Positions 22,599 through 35,757 of a DNA stretch of 64,000 nucleotides are shown piece after piece. Below the pieces are notes generated by a model that was not told where the DNA came from, searched no databases, and saw nothing but the letters and a program-made list of their open reading frames with translations. The stretch covers positions 42,904,001-42,968,000 of the forward strand of contig CM114272.1 in assembly GCA_050084515.1 (NCBI GenBank). The letters are read 5' to 3'. Both the position numbers and the translations under genes were made by a program. Position 1 is the stretch's first letter. Each line of letters opens with the position of its first letter. This stretch comes from Blasia pusilla (taxonomy: Eukaryota; Marchantiophyta; Marchantiopsida; Blasiales).

Positions 22599-25500
22599 CG
22601 GACCGGGAAAAAGTATGTAAAGGCGAGTAGGTGAATAAAATACCAGCAAAAAACAGGTCTACCCTAAAAAACTGTTGGAGTCTTGTATTGGAATTACGAA
22701 AACCAGACTTTGAATAGTGCAAATGGACTTGGGCTCACACGAGTAAGTATTGTGGTTGCGATATTCCAAGGATTAATAATGGTAAATGATGCTAAAAAAA
22801 CTCGGACATATTGGGCCGTTTATTCCACAAAAGTCTAACTAAAACCTCCATCCATAAGAACTAAGCAGGTACCATTAGTAGCTCCACATATACATATATA
22901 TATTCTCGATTCCAAATTTTGTGCCCTTGGCAAAGATAAATACAGTAACCGTATGGGTAGCCTAACCCACAAATGGTTTTAGTTTTTTCCCCCCTTAAAA
23001 TCCACTAGTGGGATAGTATAGGTATGTTGCGAGTACCGAAACTCCGCCATATCCAAGCCAAATTGAAGGAAGTGCAATAGTGCAAGTAGTTGGAAAAGGC
23101 TCAAGCCAACCATGTCTAACCCAACAAGTGTTGGAATTGTGAAGTAGCCCTCTAGCGCCTAGTCCACCTTATATTGAGGTCAACGAAGTCGAAGGAATTG
23201 GTTACATGAAGCTCACCGAGTTACAAGACAAAGAAATACCATTCACCAGCAAATAAAAGTCCATCGTTCAAAGGAAACAAATTGAGAACGGTCGAAAAAA
23301 GTCAGCGGTGTTACTCAAGTTGATGACAATAATAAGTCGCTTATATTTTCGATTTGAAGATTCTACTAAGCCACGTTAGTAGAATCTTCACGTTAGAATC
23401 TACCAGCTACTACTTGAGTAGCTGGTAGTTAAATGTAATAACGATTTGTACGTTTAGTTTATTACATTTAACTACCAGCTACTCAAAGTAGTCCGCATAT
23501 CACGCATGTGGTTTCTTCTTAATAAATTACTTTAAAAATGAATAATAATTTAAAATAATCTTGGGGTCATGGTCATTTCTCGTAATCCCAAACCTATGCT
23601 CACGGAGTGTTTTCCTTGGAAACTGTACTTTAAATTTAATTTCTGAGGGTTCTTGGGTTTCGGACTATTATTTAACACAAATCAAAGAGTCCGTTTTTTT
23701 ACGTGTAATTTTTCAGGTTTATGGGTCTTAGAAGATTTTTGGACACAAAATACGAAGAGACCGCTTATTTTTCTAATAAAGAGAAACTGAAATCTTGATG
23801 GTCAAGATTATAACACTCGTATGAGTCCCCATAAGGCCAATGATGTCCGAGGAGAACCGGATTATTTGTTGACGGGCCCTTTGAAATCTAAGATTTTCAT
23901 TTGTATTTTCCAATGGGAATCAAGGTTTTCCATTTGGAAAGAGGTTTTAGAAAACGATCGTTCCGAAAAAAGTTATAAAAATTTATAAACATTGAAGGAA
24001 TAGGTATTTCAAATGAGCATTGTAATTTGAGTGGTGAGATTCCGCAAGGAGGAGGGGCCTCTTTGCTTTATTTTTGTAAATGATGGAGGAGGATCTTCCT
24101 CTTTCAATCTCTCCCCTCTCTCTTTTAATTCTTGATGGAGCTTACGTGTTTCCCCCACTAATTTCTATTGTGACTTATGGTCTTCACGTCTCAACTCTCA
24201 AATGGACCACGAAGATTCACCTTTTGCTCTAAAAATTTGGAAGTACTTCTTCAAGCTTCTCCTTTTTATTGAAAAAGGAGTCCCTTTTTATGGAAAATTT
24301 GAAACTTTTCGATAAACTTCGGATAGACCCTAAGTATGTCACTCAGATAAGGGAAATGGTAAAACCAATTAGAAACTACATCTATGTGACTCCCTAAAAT
24401 TGGGCAATGAAACATGGTTGCCCAAGATATGGTCCATAGAATTATTTTATGTCATTTGAATAAAAGATAATTCTCAAAGATAATGTGAATGCACTTTTTT
24501 GGTAGGAATGATTGATCATTCACTAATAATTATGATCCATTTTTTATGGAATTTATACAGAAATTATAGAATCCATCAACTTATGGCATGTTTAATTCTT
24601 ATTTAACAAGAATACATATCCAAATTCCTACCTTTGTTTGAGGTGAGGAACTAAAAATAAATAAGTTGACCAAGGTTTAGTAAATCTCAAATAATTAAGA
24701 TAAAAAGGGTTAATACTCCTAAGGCTCTTGGGGCTTGTACAGGACCACAACAGGTATATGATATTGTATGGCTAGTTTGTTTGCAATGTGCATGCGAAGG
24801 TCCTATGAGCCCGAGGGTGGTGCAATGCGATAGGGCAAGGCATGGTGTGGGATGGCATGTCTGCGACCACGGAAAAATCTGATTTTTTGCAACCTTATGG
24901 TTAAATTTTGGTGTCAATCATAATGAGGCACCATCCAACACTTAAAAAATCAAAAATTCAATCACACAAATTCCACTGTACGTACTTCTTCTAGACCTTA
25001 AGATGGAAATTATCTATCTAAGAATTATATCCAAATCCAATAGTCTCTATGAGAGGCAAGACTTTGGATGTAGCAATTGGAAACATATATTTGGGAAATA
25101 CATGAATAAACCAATTATGAAACAAAATATTTGATATTGAAATGATATAATTATGATTCATTCCTTCATATAATTCTACTTCTATCTTGGTAAAAGATTC
25201 CACAAATAGATCAAGATTTGGCACATCTAGTGATGATTCTAATTTTGAAGGCAATGAATCGTTTCTTTCCTCCTACATAGACCTACATGAAAACTATATC
25301 TCAAATGTGACTTTAGTAAGGAGAAAAATAAAACTAATGAGAAAGAATTCGTACTTTTTTTAGAATACTCAAAATTTATATTTCAATGTGCAAAGAATTC
25401 AGATGTTACATTCGTGATGACTAGCAAGGACTCAAAAATGGAACATAATGGGGAATTCGGAATTTTGGATTATGCCTAACCTTGAAATGAACTCAATATA

Positions 25501-26224
25501 GTGGGGATATCAATATCCATTATAACAAGAAGATAACTTCCAAGTTATATCAATTTGAGAAGTCGAGAAAAAAATTACCTGATTTATTTGGAGATAAAAT
25601 ATTCAAAATTGTATATCTCAAATTGAAAAATAGAATAAAATTAGTTTTTTGGTTGTCACTTAGTATGGAAATAAAACACTAATCGATGGAACATTGACCG
25701 TTATTTGCGGCAGGTTTTTCAGTCCTTTAAAAATTAATTTGTTTTGAAAATTTGATCTTAATCGGCTAGCTTTAACCCACTAGGACTACTCCTAGCCTAG
25801 CATGTTACGAATAACCCTAGCAAGTGATTATTCTATAATATTGCTGAATTCCTTTTGTATTTGAGAACTCCTTTCCTGTTTTAGAGCACCATTTATTTGG
25901 TTATAGTAAGATTGTACGCCCTCTCTGCCAGTATGAACAATAAGATTACTAATTCAAAAATTTTAATTCTTGTGGAATTCCTGTCCTTTTTCATTTCCAC
26001 TCCAAATAAAACTTCCCCTAAATTAAGAGTGGCCAAACCAGTTAATATTGAAAGCCGAGATTTCCATCCACCTTAACCTTAAAATTTTCTCATGTTGCAG
26101 GAAAAAGGTCTTCTTTTCAGAGCACTCGTAGTCATAGTGCACTAGTAGTCATAGACGATCTCGCAACTCCAACTACTTGTAGTATTGTACTTGCTTGGAA
26201 TGTGTAACTGGTACAAAATAGTAG
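22599..26224. other. Long stretch without recognisable genes
   Basis: About 3.6 kb of AT-rich sequence. Apart from the hairpin cluster at 23355-23486 I see no domain, LTR or tandem repeat. Short open frames at 24687-24917 and 25018-25254 (minus) have no features that support coding. Confidence 0.35.
23355..23486. repeat. Cluster of three perfect hairpins, two mutually exclusive
   Basis: Hairpin 1: 15 bp perfect stem 23355-23369 with 23376-23390, 6-base loop. Hairpin 2: 11 bp stem 23401-23411 with 23417-23427, 5-base loop. Hairpin 3: 28 bp perfect stem 23414-23441 with 23459-23486, 17-base loop. The strand 23417-23427 belongs to both hairpins 2 and 3, so only one can form at a time. No mismatch in any stem, which is remarkable in such decayed surroundings. 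Confidence 0.85.
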
Positions 26225-26480
26225 CTAATTTGGCTGCCCGCAGATTAGCCGCTTAACCTGGAACGTTCCTCGCCCGGATTAGGGGGTCGGCCCGGGACGC
26301 CATCCGGCAACTTCAGGAAGAGGAGGGGTCAGGGTTTAAACCATCTTGCTTTAAACCCATCCTTCCCGGGAGCGCCAAAGCGCTACCCGTTTGGGATCCG
26401 GCGAGTCCCCGGATAGAGAGGTCCGGGGAAAGCCGGATAGCCCGTAAAATGACACCCCGTATTGTGTTCCGACGCTTTGC
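26225..26480. other. GC-rich block with three consecutive stem-loops
   Basis: Stem-loop a: GGGTTTAAA 26332-26340 with TTTAAACCC 26350-26358. Stem-loop b: AGCGC 26371-26375, loop CAAA, GCGCT 26380-26384. Stem-loop c: ATCCGGC 26396-26402 with GCCGGAT 26432-26438 enclosing CCCCGGA 26407-26413 with TCCGGGG 26422-26428. The block is far more GC-rich than the DNA to its left. It could be a structured RNA gene, an LTR piece or a DNA transposon end; I do not recognise it as a known RNA. Confidence 0.4.
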
Positions 26481-26713
26481 TCCCGCCACAACCTCACTCA
26501 GTCATCGTGAGCAGGCGGGTGCCCGTTCTCCCGTGTTGAAGTTTGGTATGCAACCCAGAAAAGAGCAGGTGAATTCTTTCCGTCACGTCAGAAGTTAGAT
26601 CCATCGTGTCATCCGATCCGTTCGTATGTCTCGTTGGCACCAGTACTGTAAGAAGAGCATTGTTGAATCTTCAAACATACATTCTCACGGGATCGATGCA
26701 TTACTAGTGCATG

Positions 26714-27112
26714 CTATTTATCTATTCTATTCCACACTGCATTCAAGAAACTTGTCTCCTGTATTATATTGCTGGGATGTTCACCGGTGGCAATAAAGTG
26801 CTGTCTGTGGTGCACCGGCTCCGATCGTGCATCGTGTCCGGGAGCGAAACCGATCTGCGGCCGCACATCATTTACGTACTGGAAAGCCAAGCGTACTACA
26901 GCCTCCATCGCCAAATGCCCGGCCAGCACGTCGACTCCTGCCTGTGTGTCAGCGTTTTCGAGCTTCTTAGCACTAGGATCCTCTGGCAGAAATTTAATAA
27001 GGTTTCTCTTGCTGGGGACTTCAGGTTTGTGGCTAAGCAGAATGATTCGAGATAATTTCTGGTGTAGATCAACTCGACTCAACCTCTGGTCCGCTTGGGG
27101 CAAACCGTACAT
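26714..27112 (-). CDS. Hypothetical protein, 132 residues, unrecognised
   Basis: A minus-strand frame of 132 codons with ordinary soluble-protein composition (FLPEDPSAKKLENADTQAG, then AMEAVVRLAFQYVNDVRPQI). The overlapping plus-strand frame of similar length is rich in Ser, Cys, Trp and Arg, the look of an antisense shadow, so the minus strand is the likelier coding strand. No signal peptide, membrane segment or known motif seen. It lies in the more GC-rich part of the window without nearby transposon domains, so it may be a host exon or a decayed gene. The start is not supported by any context. Confidence 0.35.
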   Translation of the reverse strand: MYGLPQADQRLSRVDLHQKLSRIILLSHKPEVPSKRNLIKFLPEDPSAKKLENADTQAGVDVLAGHLAMEAVVRLAFQYVNDVRPQIGFAPGHDARSEPVHHRQHFIATGEHPSNIIQETSFLNAVWNRIDK

Positions 27113-28836
27113 GAGACGAATTCACGACAGTTTTCGGATCGTTTAAAAAGCTCCGACACAAATATCCAGAGCTTCGCACACCCAAACCAAGAGGTATTCT
27201 TTAATTGATCGCCTGGACGAGCTTGAATAAACAAAGTCACGACAAAGAAATGATTGACCACCGACCTTCGTGTTTAAAAGATGAATATACTAGTACGTAT
27301 ACGTGATCACGACGGGTTGGACAAAACTTGCAGACGCTGGAAAAGGTAACTCTATTCAAGGTTACACTGCATCCATATGATCTAGAGATGCGGACAGTAA
27401 AACAAAAAATTTAGAAATCCTGAGTGCAAAAAACTCCAACGCACATGAAATTCGAATTCAAGCGTTGCTTGAACGATTTTTTTACCAAATGCATCTATAT
27501 CTTTTCAGGAATTCTAACTACAGTGATCTGAATGCATTCTAACAACCGACGTCTGAAGGAAGGAAAGACTTTATTGGCGTGTGTGTGATGTTGTAATGTT
27601 TACATCAGAAGGCGAGCACAAAGTTTGTATAAAAAGTATAGTCCAACTGCTGCAGAACAAATGGATTGGGAATTCTTGATCCATCTTGTCTATGATTGCC
27701 ACTGCACTGCATATTAGGTACTGCAACTAATACTCCATATATATACATATATATAGAGCAAGCATGGAAATCACTTAGCCGGGGGCATGTGTACGTGATC
27801 ATGAGGCGTTCGTGAACCGTAGCCCGGAGACCGTAGAATTGATAACGATATCGTGGATCAAAAAGGATTTCTTGGCCTTCTAGATTTCCTCCACACAGAC
27901 ATGCATGGTGTATGTGAATATATTCTTCTCTACAAGATCTCAACGTGAGAAGTGAGAGTTTCCGATATAATAGATATGTTCCTGTCTCAGCTTAACCTTG
28001 GACTCGAGATTAACATGCTTGCATTTGCACCGGCGCTGGCTACTGGAGGCCCGGTGTAGAAGTCTACAACTAACGATTTCTTGGTCTGGACTAGGGTGAT
28101 CGGGAGCCTGTCTTTTCACCAGAAATTCAAATTAGTCAACCTCGACCTAAGCGTTCTATTCCCTTGAAAGTTCTAGCAATGCCTGACTGCACCAGCTACT
28201 TATTCGATCTCGAGCATTTTAGGTCTAGCGAGAGATGTCTTTCAACTGTAGCCACTTTTTGGTGGTCAACTCACAACTTCCAAAATCTGGTATTCTAACT
28301 TTCTATTCGCTGAGATTTCATGACCAGTAGGGGGAGTGCAGTGAGTGGAATACCTTTGACTATTTCTTCATCGGTTGTGCTTAATTTCGGAACTCACACC
28401 CAAGGGAAGCACTTTATACGTAGTAGTCAACTGGCCTCACGTTGCGCAGAGCATTTGAATGTTAGGATTGTAAGACATGCTTGCTACCTGACTGCAGTAC
28501 TTCAGCCGAACTACATCAATCAAAATGTTTGGATCACTGAAAATATGGATCGATGGACTGCTGCGTTAGTGTTGCACGGGCAGGAAGCACTTGTTGCTGT
28601 AGAACAGATCTAGAGAAACTAGCTAGCTACTGGTTGGCATAATGGAATTTTAGATCTAGCACAGTTGGAATTCCTTTGACCTAAGCACATATTTTAAGAA
28701 TCAGCAGGAGAACACGTGTGTTGTGCTCGTGTTCTCGCGGATCGTGCGAGCAGTATCTTGTACTTACTTTTAATGGGCGGGAACTCTCTTTGATGCTGCT
28801 CCACAGGCTCCATTAATTGGCCAGAGTATTCGACGA
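27113..28836. other. Intergenic or intronic, no gene supported
   Basis: Mixed-composition sequence with short open frames only (27605-27943 minus, 28320-28613 plus). Neither has a recognisable domain. Possibly decayed or intronic genic DNA. Confidence 0.3.
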
Positions 28837-28845
28837 TATAAATAG
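28837..28845 (+). promoter_or_regulatory. TATA box
   Basis: TATAAATAG is a consensus plant TATA box. It lies 124 bases before the first ATG of the small frame at 28969, a spacing that fits a transcription start near 28870 and a leader of about 100 bases. No upstream elements were identified. Confidence 0.4.
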
Positions 28846-28968
28846 ATCTGCTATCTAAGCATCAGAATCATAGTGCCGATTGAAATCGAGCTTCAGATTC
28901 CAAATCTTCACAGTTTGAGAATTTAGAATTTCTGAGAGTTTTAGTTCCATTCATAATCCTCAGTCAAT

Positions 28969-29073
28969 ATGTGGAAAATCTTCCTGGAGTTCTATACGCA
29001 GTTTTTGTCTTCCCTGTCCGAGACCTACCTGCAGCTGATGGTCCAGTCGACCATAGGGACGAGAGATCAATAG
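28969..29073 (+). CDS. Small open frame behind a TATA box, 34 residues
   Basis: The first ATG after the TATA box opens a frame of 34 codons (it begins MWKIFLEFYTQFLSS) ending in TAG at 29071-29073. It could be a first exon read past its donor site, an upstream ORF or a small peptide. Composition is protein-like, with amphipathic helix potential. No homology is recognised. The nearby plus-strand frame 29109-29297 contains a hydrophobic stretch (IQMTLSCSLVVSMFPPFA) and might belong to the same transcript. Confidence 0.3.
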   Translation: MWKIFLEFYTQFLSSLSETYLQLMVQSTIGTRDQ

Positions 29074-29297
29074 TGACGGAGGCCTGCAAGTTCTAAGAAT
29101 CTTTCGACTTGTATCACATTCATCGAATGTTTGCTTTTGTCACCATTCAGATGACCCTATCTTGCTCCTTGGTTGTCTCAATGTTTCCTCCTTTTGCTGC
29201 CAACTCCGAAAAGTCTATCTCCAATCTACGTACTTGCGCATCCCTCTGGTACCTAGTTGGGCCATTCAGTTGTAACTCCGTGGGGGCTCCATTCTGA

Positions 29298-32200
29298 GAT
29301 AAAGGCTGCTGGAGTTCCGGTGCGCACGTCGTCAGTACGCGTCAGTACGAGAAATCCGAGCTTTTCTGGTTTGGCAGCCAAAAGGAGGATGTGTTGACAC
29401 AAGCTGAGAGCTAGGTAGGAACATCTTGGATTTCTTATCGTGAAAGCATCGTATCTGTTGATTTCATGCCGTTTGGCTGGCGCATTCGTTCAACTAATAT
29501 AATGGACTAATGGGATGAAACGCCAAGCTCACAATTCTTTCAACTCCGAGTCTGCATGTTCTTCTTAGAGACCTGAAGATTTAACGTAGGTTCGCTACCA
29601 GATTCTGTATGCACGTTACTACATCTTCATAGATCTTCACCGAGACTATCTTAGCTGTAGATATTGGCTTCTACTGCCTAGGTAGTCTGCATCCCTACAG
29701 TATGAGTATTGGGTCCGGTTCTATTCACTTCACTGGAATTATGTACAGGTCTGTTTGGTTTGATTGGGTCTTGGGTTTAGATAGTTGTGTATAGATCCGC
29801 GATGGTTCGAAAGAAATCGAGATGATCGAGCATGGCTTGATTCCTCCAAATGTGGAGACAAAGGTTTTGGGCTTCAATCCAGGACTGTAGGATTGATACA
29901 TTCTACATTGAGTCCTGTACCAATATTAATCGTACGTTACATTGAAAACGGTTTGGTTCCATGTTGATGTCTCCTGACTTCTTTCTGCCGATATATTAAA
30001 AGCCATCAAGAAGCATTTTGATCTTTCGCAGACCAGGTTGTGAGAAACTTTCAGATGTCTTTCGCCTCGAGGTGGTGAAAGATGTGGAAACTAACTCCTG
30101 AAAAGTTGACATACGTGCCGACTCGGAATTATTCTGTTCTACCCGACTAGCAGCTGTACGCTAGTTGAATGGAGGCGCTGGGTAGAAGTGTTAAATATCT
30201 CATGATGTGTTCATAGCTTGCTTGTACACAGGTACTAGCAAGGTAGGAACAATCACGATGTGGATCCATACAAGATTGTGGGTGCTTAGAGGTCTGACTA
30301 GAATTCAAATTTGAGATGCTCCTCAGTTTCTTTCTTCTGACTGCGAGAGATACATTCATTGTGGTTGTGGAAGTAACCGATTTATAAAGATAGCTTCGCA
30401 TCTGGGGCATCTCGACCGAAAGAGAACGTACGGATCGATGTATCTCGAGACGGGTGGAACATATCCAGGATCTGCTACCTGAATAAAATTTTTAGCCAAA
30501 CTGAGGACGCGTGTGCGTCAACGAGACGGAGGAAAATCCAGCGGATGCAACCTAGGAATACAAACCTTTGTGTTTCTAGCTTCAAGTTAGAGTTCTTGAT
30601 GACAATCAGATATTATTCGTCACCTTATTGCAGGAGGAAACTTCTATCTATGCTTAATTTTCGAGTTTGGTCCCTTCATTATCAGTACAATGTCCATGTT
30701 AGGAACTCTGTTTCAAACATGTCGAAACCTACTGAGGTTATGAAAATTGGAAATTGGAAACGAATTCGAACATGCGGGTATGGGTCCTACTCCAGACAGA
30801 GGGAAAGTTTTTCCTTATGATCTTGAAAAGGAACCATTACCTCATGATAAAGTCATGAATCTTTCACCGAGATGGACGTAAGCGAAGCTGGGACCATGTT
30901 ATGAAGTTACAGCATAGCTTGCATATAGTTTCAAACTTTTCCTCTAATCTATGAGAGTGCACGTCTAGACCAGTCATATTGTTTGAAAATCTTTTTTAGA
31001 TCGTGAGATCAAATTAACTCAAGATTTGAGCATGGCAGGTCATCACTATGATCTATATCGACAAGACTGCAACTGGCCTCCCCATCTAGGTGCACAATTT
31101 TCTAAAACAAAATTTCTTGTAAATTTTTTATTCAATGACAATGCGAGGCAATAAAAATACGAAAGCTTCGAAAATAACCGAAATTCAAATATAACTCATG
31201 CAGATTTGGTAAACAGAAGGTTTCCTCACTTCACGCCAGGCAGTGGATGAAGCGTAGTGCGTAAGTACACATCATATGGATGTGAAGCCAATTCGAATAT
31301 CCTGAGAAAATAGAAATACCTCCGTGATTTAATCTGAAGTCGCATGAAGAAATCTTTTCTTAGCCTTTGAAAATATGACGATATGCGGAAACCCACTTGA
31401 AACGGGCCATGCAGGACCAAAAAGTTTGGATTTAGTACACCATAGGGGTGGGCTTTCATTCGGTTATCTACATAGCGATGACTTTGTCATTGAGTTTGCG
31501 GTGAATTATATTTGGCAGTGGAGGGTGCTTACGCAGTCTCTTTGTTATCTTTACAATTTCCTTGAAGAGTCCATTTCCGATTATTTCGTTTACAGCCTGT
31601 CCATAAATCGGAGTTTCTTTATATGAATTAGTGCATTTGAAGCTTTAATCAGGTCTATTATAGTGTTCGAGTGTGCACTAGATCCCTGAAGATTACAGAT
31701 GTTATTAGTTTAGAGTGAGACGCCCTATCTACATTTTCGGTCCTTCATGGCACGTTATTGTTGCTCCAGATGGGGGCCCTGTACCACATCGACTCGCGAT
31801 CCATATCTGCTTCTTTTAGTACTTTACCAGCTCTACAGACACAAGGGTTCCGGAACTAGCCAGCTTCGAGTTCGTCCCTGGAATCGTCTTTCAACTTGTG
31901 TATATCGCGTGTATACACAGGTGCCAGCGTCTCAGCGTGAATGTGAGTTGGTTTGGTGAGGTCACGACTGGAAAATTGCACGGATCACTTCATTCTTCAT
32001 CCCTAACCTCCCAACCCATGTCATCGGAGCTCAGCACCCTCCTCCATCTTGAGTCTACGAAGCACCAAGCTCTGGTATCTATACAAGTGTCATCACAGAT
32101 GAAGGTCGATGACATCTTTTACATCCACGGTTGAACTGGTCGGGGTTGAGGACATGAAGAGTGTCCAGTGGTCTTGATGGAGGCGGCGAGAAACTGGAAG

Positions 32201-35200
32201 CACAATGTGCATATTATGGAACCCCGACCCAGTTCCATGAACGTGGAGCCCAGGATTTGTTTGATGGATTCCCACACTGTGAGTAGAAGGGTATGGAAGC
32301 TCCATAGCTCGCTGGTCTTGCCACCTTTAATTCTCCACACGAAAACCCGTTTGCAGACTACGGTGAGGGTGGGAGAGAGGAGGAGACCCAATCGGAACTA
32401 CACAAAGCATCCAATTATTCCCTGCTCTCCCCCAAAACATGTAAGGCCCATTACCGATGTGTACAGAGCAAGAAACATGAAAACAAGAGGTGGTTCCCCT
32501 TGAAGAATAGGCTAAATGAAGAGCAGAATGGCCACGGCGCGATGGACCCTTCTTGCCTTCATTGACTGGGCCCTTGTGAGGTGGGTCGGAACTAGATTTC
32601 TTCTGATCATCACCCTTGACGCTCTCTTCGTGGATAAGTGCTGAAATATTCTTAGGGCTCGCAGAATCTGTGGATATCACAGGGAACCAGATGCCATCGC
32701 ACTGCTATGATTTCCTTTCTCAGCCTCATCTGTTGTGACTGGAAGAAGGTCAGCATCGGACTTCTTCAGAATATCAATAGGCCTGGTAGAGGTTTTCCTG
32801 AACGCAAATTCGTAAGGTCATGCATCACCGACCTCCCGGTGTCGATGGAGGCAGCTTGCATGGCGCTTGTACCAGTGATTATGCCGAAATTCTCTAGCCC
32901 GAATCTTGGATTGAAGTGGATTTTGTCAAACATCGAGTCGTCTACATGCTCATTCCTTCAGACTTATGCCACATTTATGTAAGGAAAAGCTGGTTGGTCC
33001 CAAACTCTTGTGTGGTCTTCAACTTACTCTCTGGGAGGGAGACGACAGAATTGCATGGAACTGCAGCTATAGCACGTATTTGATACCCTCGGGACACTCT
33101 AGCCTGTTCTTGAAGTCATTCCTCAAGCAGGTGGGAGGCCTGGTGTGATTAGGTAAAGCAGGCTGCAAAACATCGGAGGGAGGATGCGTTTGTTCTCAGG
33201 GATCTCTAGTTCTGGTATTGCGATCAAGACTGTGGACCGGTAGCAATCACGGAAGCCACGAGTTAGTATAGATTTAGAAAATTAAGAGAAAATTTGTGCA
33301 TTGAATGGGGAGACATCCCTGACTATATCTGAAATTTTCATGTTTATGAGTACTTTCATTGATCTGAAGCAAATCAACGGAAATGTCGCACACATACGTT
33401 CCAAATGTGGATAGCATGATCATTCGGGTTGGTGGAGAACGCTTCTTCAATCAATTTTGAAAGCCCGAAACCTGATGGTATGTCGCACACATAAGCAAAT
33501 AAACGAGTTTTCATTTTTGTATTACATAGTTTGCCTGCTCAATCAAGTTCAGCTGACCAAGGTCTTCTAAAGAGGTCCCGATTCAACTCGACTTGCAGTG
33601 GGGGCGGTTTCAACCCATGGCCTTAGGCTCCCTACCTAGGGCCGGACCCTAAACGCATCCGTCCCCCACGCTTCCAGCTGAAGAGTACACCGATCCACGT
33701 GCCATCGAACACATGTACCAACAAACCAGCTGAAGACTTGATGCAGGTTGATTTCCATACAGTTCGATTCAAACAATGCAGTGATAAGTTTGCAATTAGT
33801 AAGAGCTCCATAAGTGAAGAGATGGAAGATCGAAACAGATGCATGCTTCAAAGTTTTTCTGCTATTAAATTCTCCAACCAGGGGGCTTTCGACCCACTGA
33901 ACTCGTCTACTAAAGCTCAGCTGGACGCCATCATCACCAAAGAAAAAGCTAAGAATTTAGTGTGTAGACTGATGACAGCGTTCCATGGGAGACGGGATCT
34001 AATTCCACATGCATCAGAGTTTACAGTGTTTGAATCCACCTGAAACTGAGATTTGCCTAGCTTAAATACATGGAATGATCCTTGACCTCAAGATGTCTAC
34101 CTGAGATAATTTCTATGGTGATTATCTTGCAGAAATCTCTCAAATCCATCCCATCCCCTAGTTTGATGAGATCCGGATCTATAAAAATGCGTTCACTTTC
34201 CGAATTGAGGCTATATGACAAACTGCTGCTCCTGTGTCCGAAGGTATGCACAGGGGTTCTGTGCCCATGTGAGAATACGTAAACTTGTCCCGCGTGGCAA
34301 CAAACCTTGTACCAACCATTTGCGCAGGGATGTACGATAGCTGGTTCCCTCTTCAGCCCTGGAGATCTGAGGCCGCTGAACACGTCATATTGAAACAATA
34401 GAGTCAATTCGAAATGCATGCGTTGCTAGATAGATATACCCTGTACAGTTCTATGAGCATGTATCCACCACATGAAGCGAAAACGTCTTCCGAATCTATG
34501 CATTTATTTTCCTCACAAACTACTTGTCGATCGATACTAGGACACAGTCTTAGACTAGTTTGATCTAAGACACTCTGGCTACTGGTTGAGACGAACTGAA
34601 CTTGATTCAAGAATGTTCATCGACCTTACAACGTAGCTGCTAAGATTGATTACAACTGACACGATTGGAATATTCAAACACGGCCATCACGCTCAGTTTT
34701 CGTTATCCAAATTGAAATATTGTTAAATATACATGTGGAAATTTGACATTTATTTTGTGTTTGACTACATGAGAAAATATACTGAATTTTCTCTTGACGG
34801 GAGAGCTGTTGGTTAATTTGAACCTGACTTCTACATTACTTGTACTCATTGCCATACCAAAAATTTGCTAAGCAATATCCAGCGATGGATAGAATACTTT
34901 ATTTGGCTACCTGCCCACAAGGCACCACTTGAAAGCGCGTGCCAACAGCAAAGTGTGATTTCAAACGCCATGTAAGCGACACATAAACTCAAAAGAAGTG
35001 CTATCGACTTGCCCTGCTGCATGATATTAATTAGTAGTTCCTCAAGTAGCCGGATTTAGTATAGCTTAACCTATAAGTTTGTATGGGTTAAGCACTGGGA
35101 AAGAAAGGTGTGACAGATTATGTTATCAGTGCCTAGGTATTGATTTTCTAAAGTAGCGGCTTTGAGAATCTCCTTGTAGATGTAAATGATTGACACAATT

Positions 35201-35728
35201 AGCATTGCTCTAATGTCTGTCCCTTGAAAAGGAGGTAGCAGTTCCACATTTCGGACGGTAAAATGCAGAGATATCAATTGAAATCATTTAATCCATGAAT
35301 ATTAAATGCGTTTAGGGAACCAAAACTAACTAAGGCCCTTTCTCATGAAATTTTGAGTCTCAAGAGAAAGGTGTTAGTACAGAACTTGGAGGGTTGTGAT
35401 CTAAAATTTCCTCCTGGAGGGGATCCAGGGCATCTACAAGCTGCGCATCAAACAAGTCCTCTTCATTGTCCAATTTAGTGAGGTCATGTTCTTGTTTCAT
35501 GAATTTCTCTGATCCACTTGATTTGAAGCTAAAGCTATGTACACCGATCCATCTTGGACCGACTGCCCATTGCTGATACTAGTGCTGATCCTGATTTCTT
35601 CGCCACCTGGGTGCAAAGGTCTGCGAGCTCAGATATGCAACCTGTCGTGTAGATATACTTGGATAGCTAGAGTGTGCAATTGCAAAATTTCTGAGAGCTT
35701 CGAAGCTGCCAAAAAAAACTCCAATCCG
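29298..35728. other. 6.4 kb without a recognisable gene or transposon
   Basis: Open frames of 60-120 codons occur on both strands (for example 33699-34043 plus, 34057-34419 minus, 32327-32680 minus) but none shows a domain, and several overlap each other. Base composition is more balanced than in the flanking transposon regions. I infer old decayed genic or intergenic DNA and do not call any gene. Confidence 0.35.
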
Positions 35729-35757
35729 TGGTTAACAGTTTTCAAAACTGTTAACCA
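35729..35757. repeat. Perfect 14 bp inverted repeat around one base
   Basis: TGGTTAACAGTTTT, a single C, then AAAACTGTTAACCA. Near-perfect palindrome of 29 bases inside an otherwise unremarkable plus-strand frame (35537-35854). It may be a protein-binding site or a chance palindrome. Confidence 0.7.

Noticed and set aside
23355-23486. CRISPR array or tRNA cluster
   Set aside because: The repeated words alternate in orientation, there are no regular spacers, and the stems do not fit a cloverleaf.
26769-27146. Plus-strand frame of 125 codons
   Set aside because: It overlaps the minus-strand frame at 26714-27112 and has the Ser/Cys/Trp/Arg-rich make-up of an antisense shadow.
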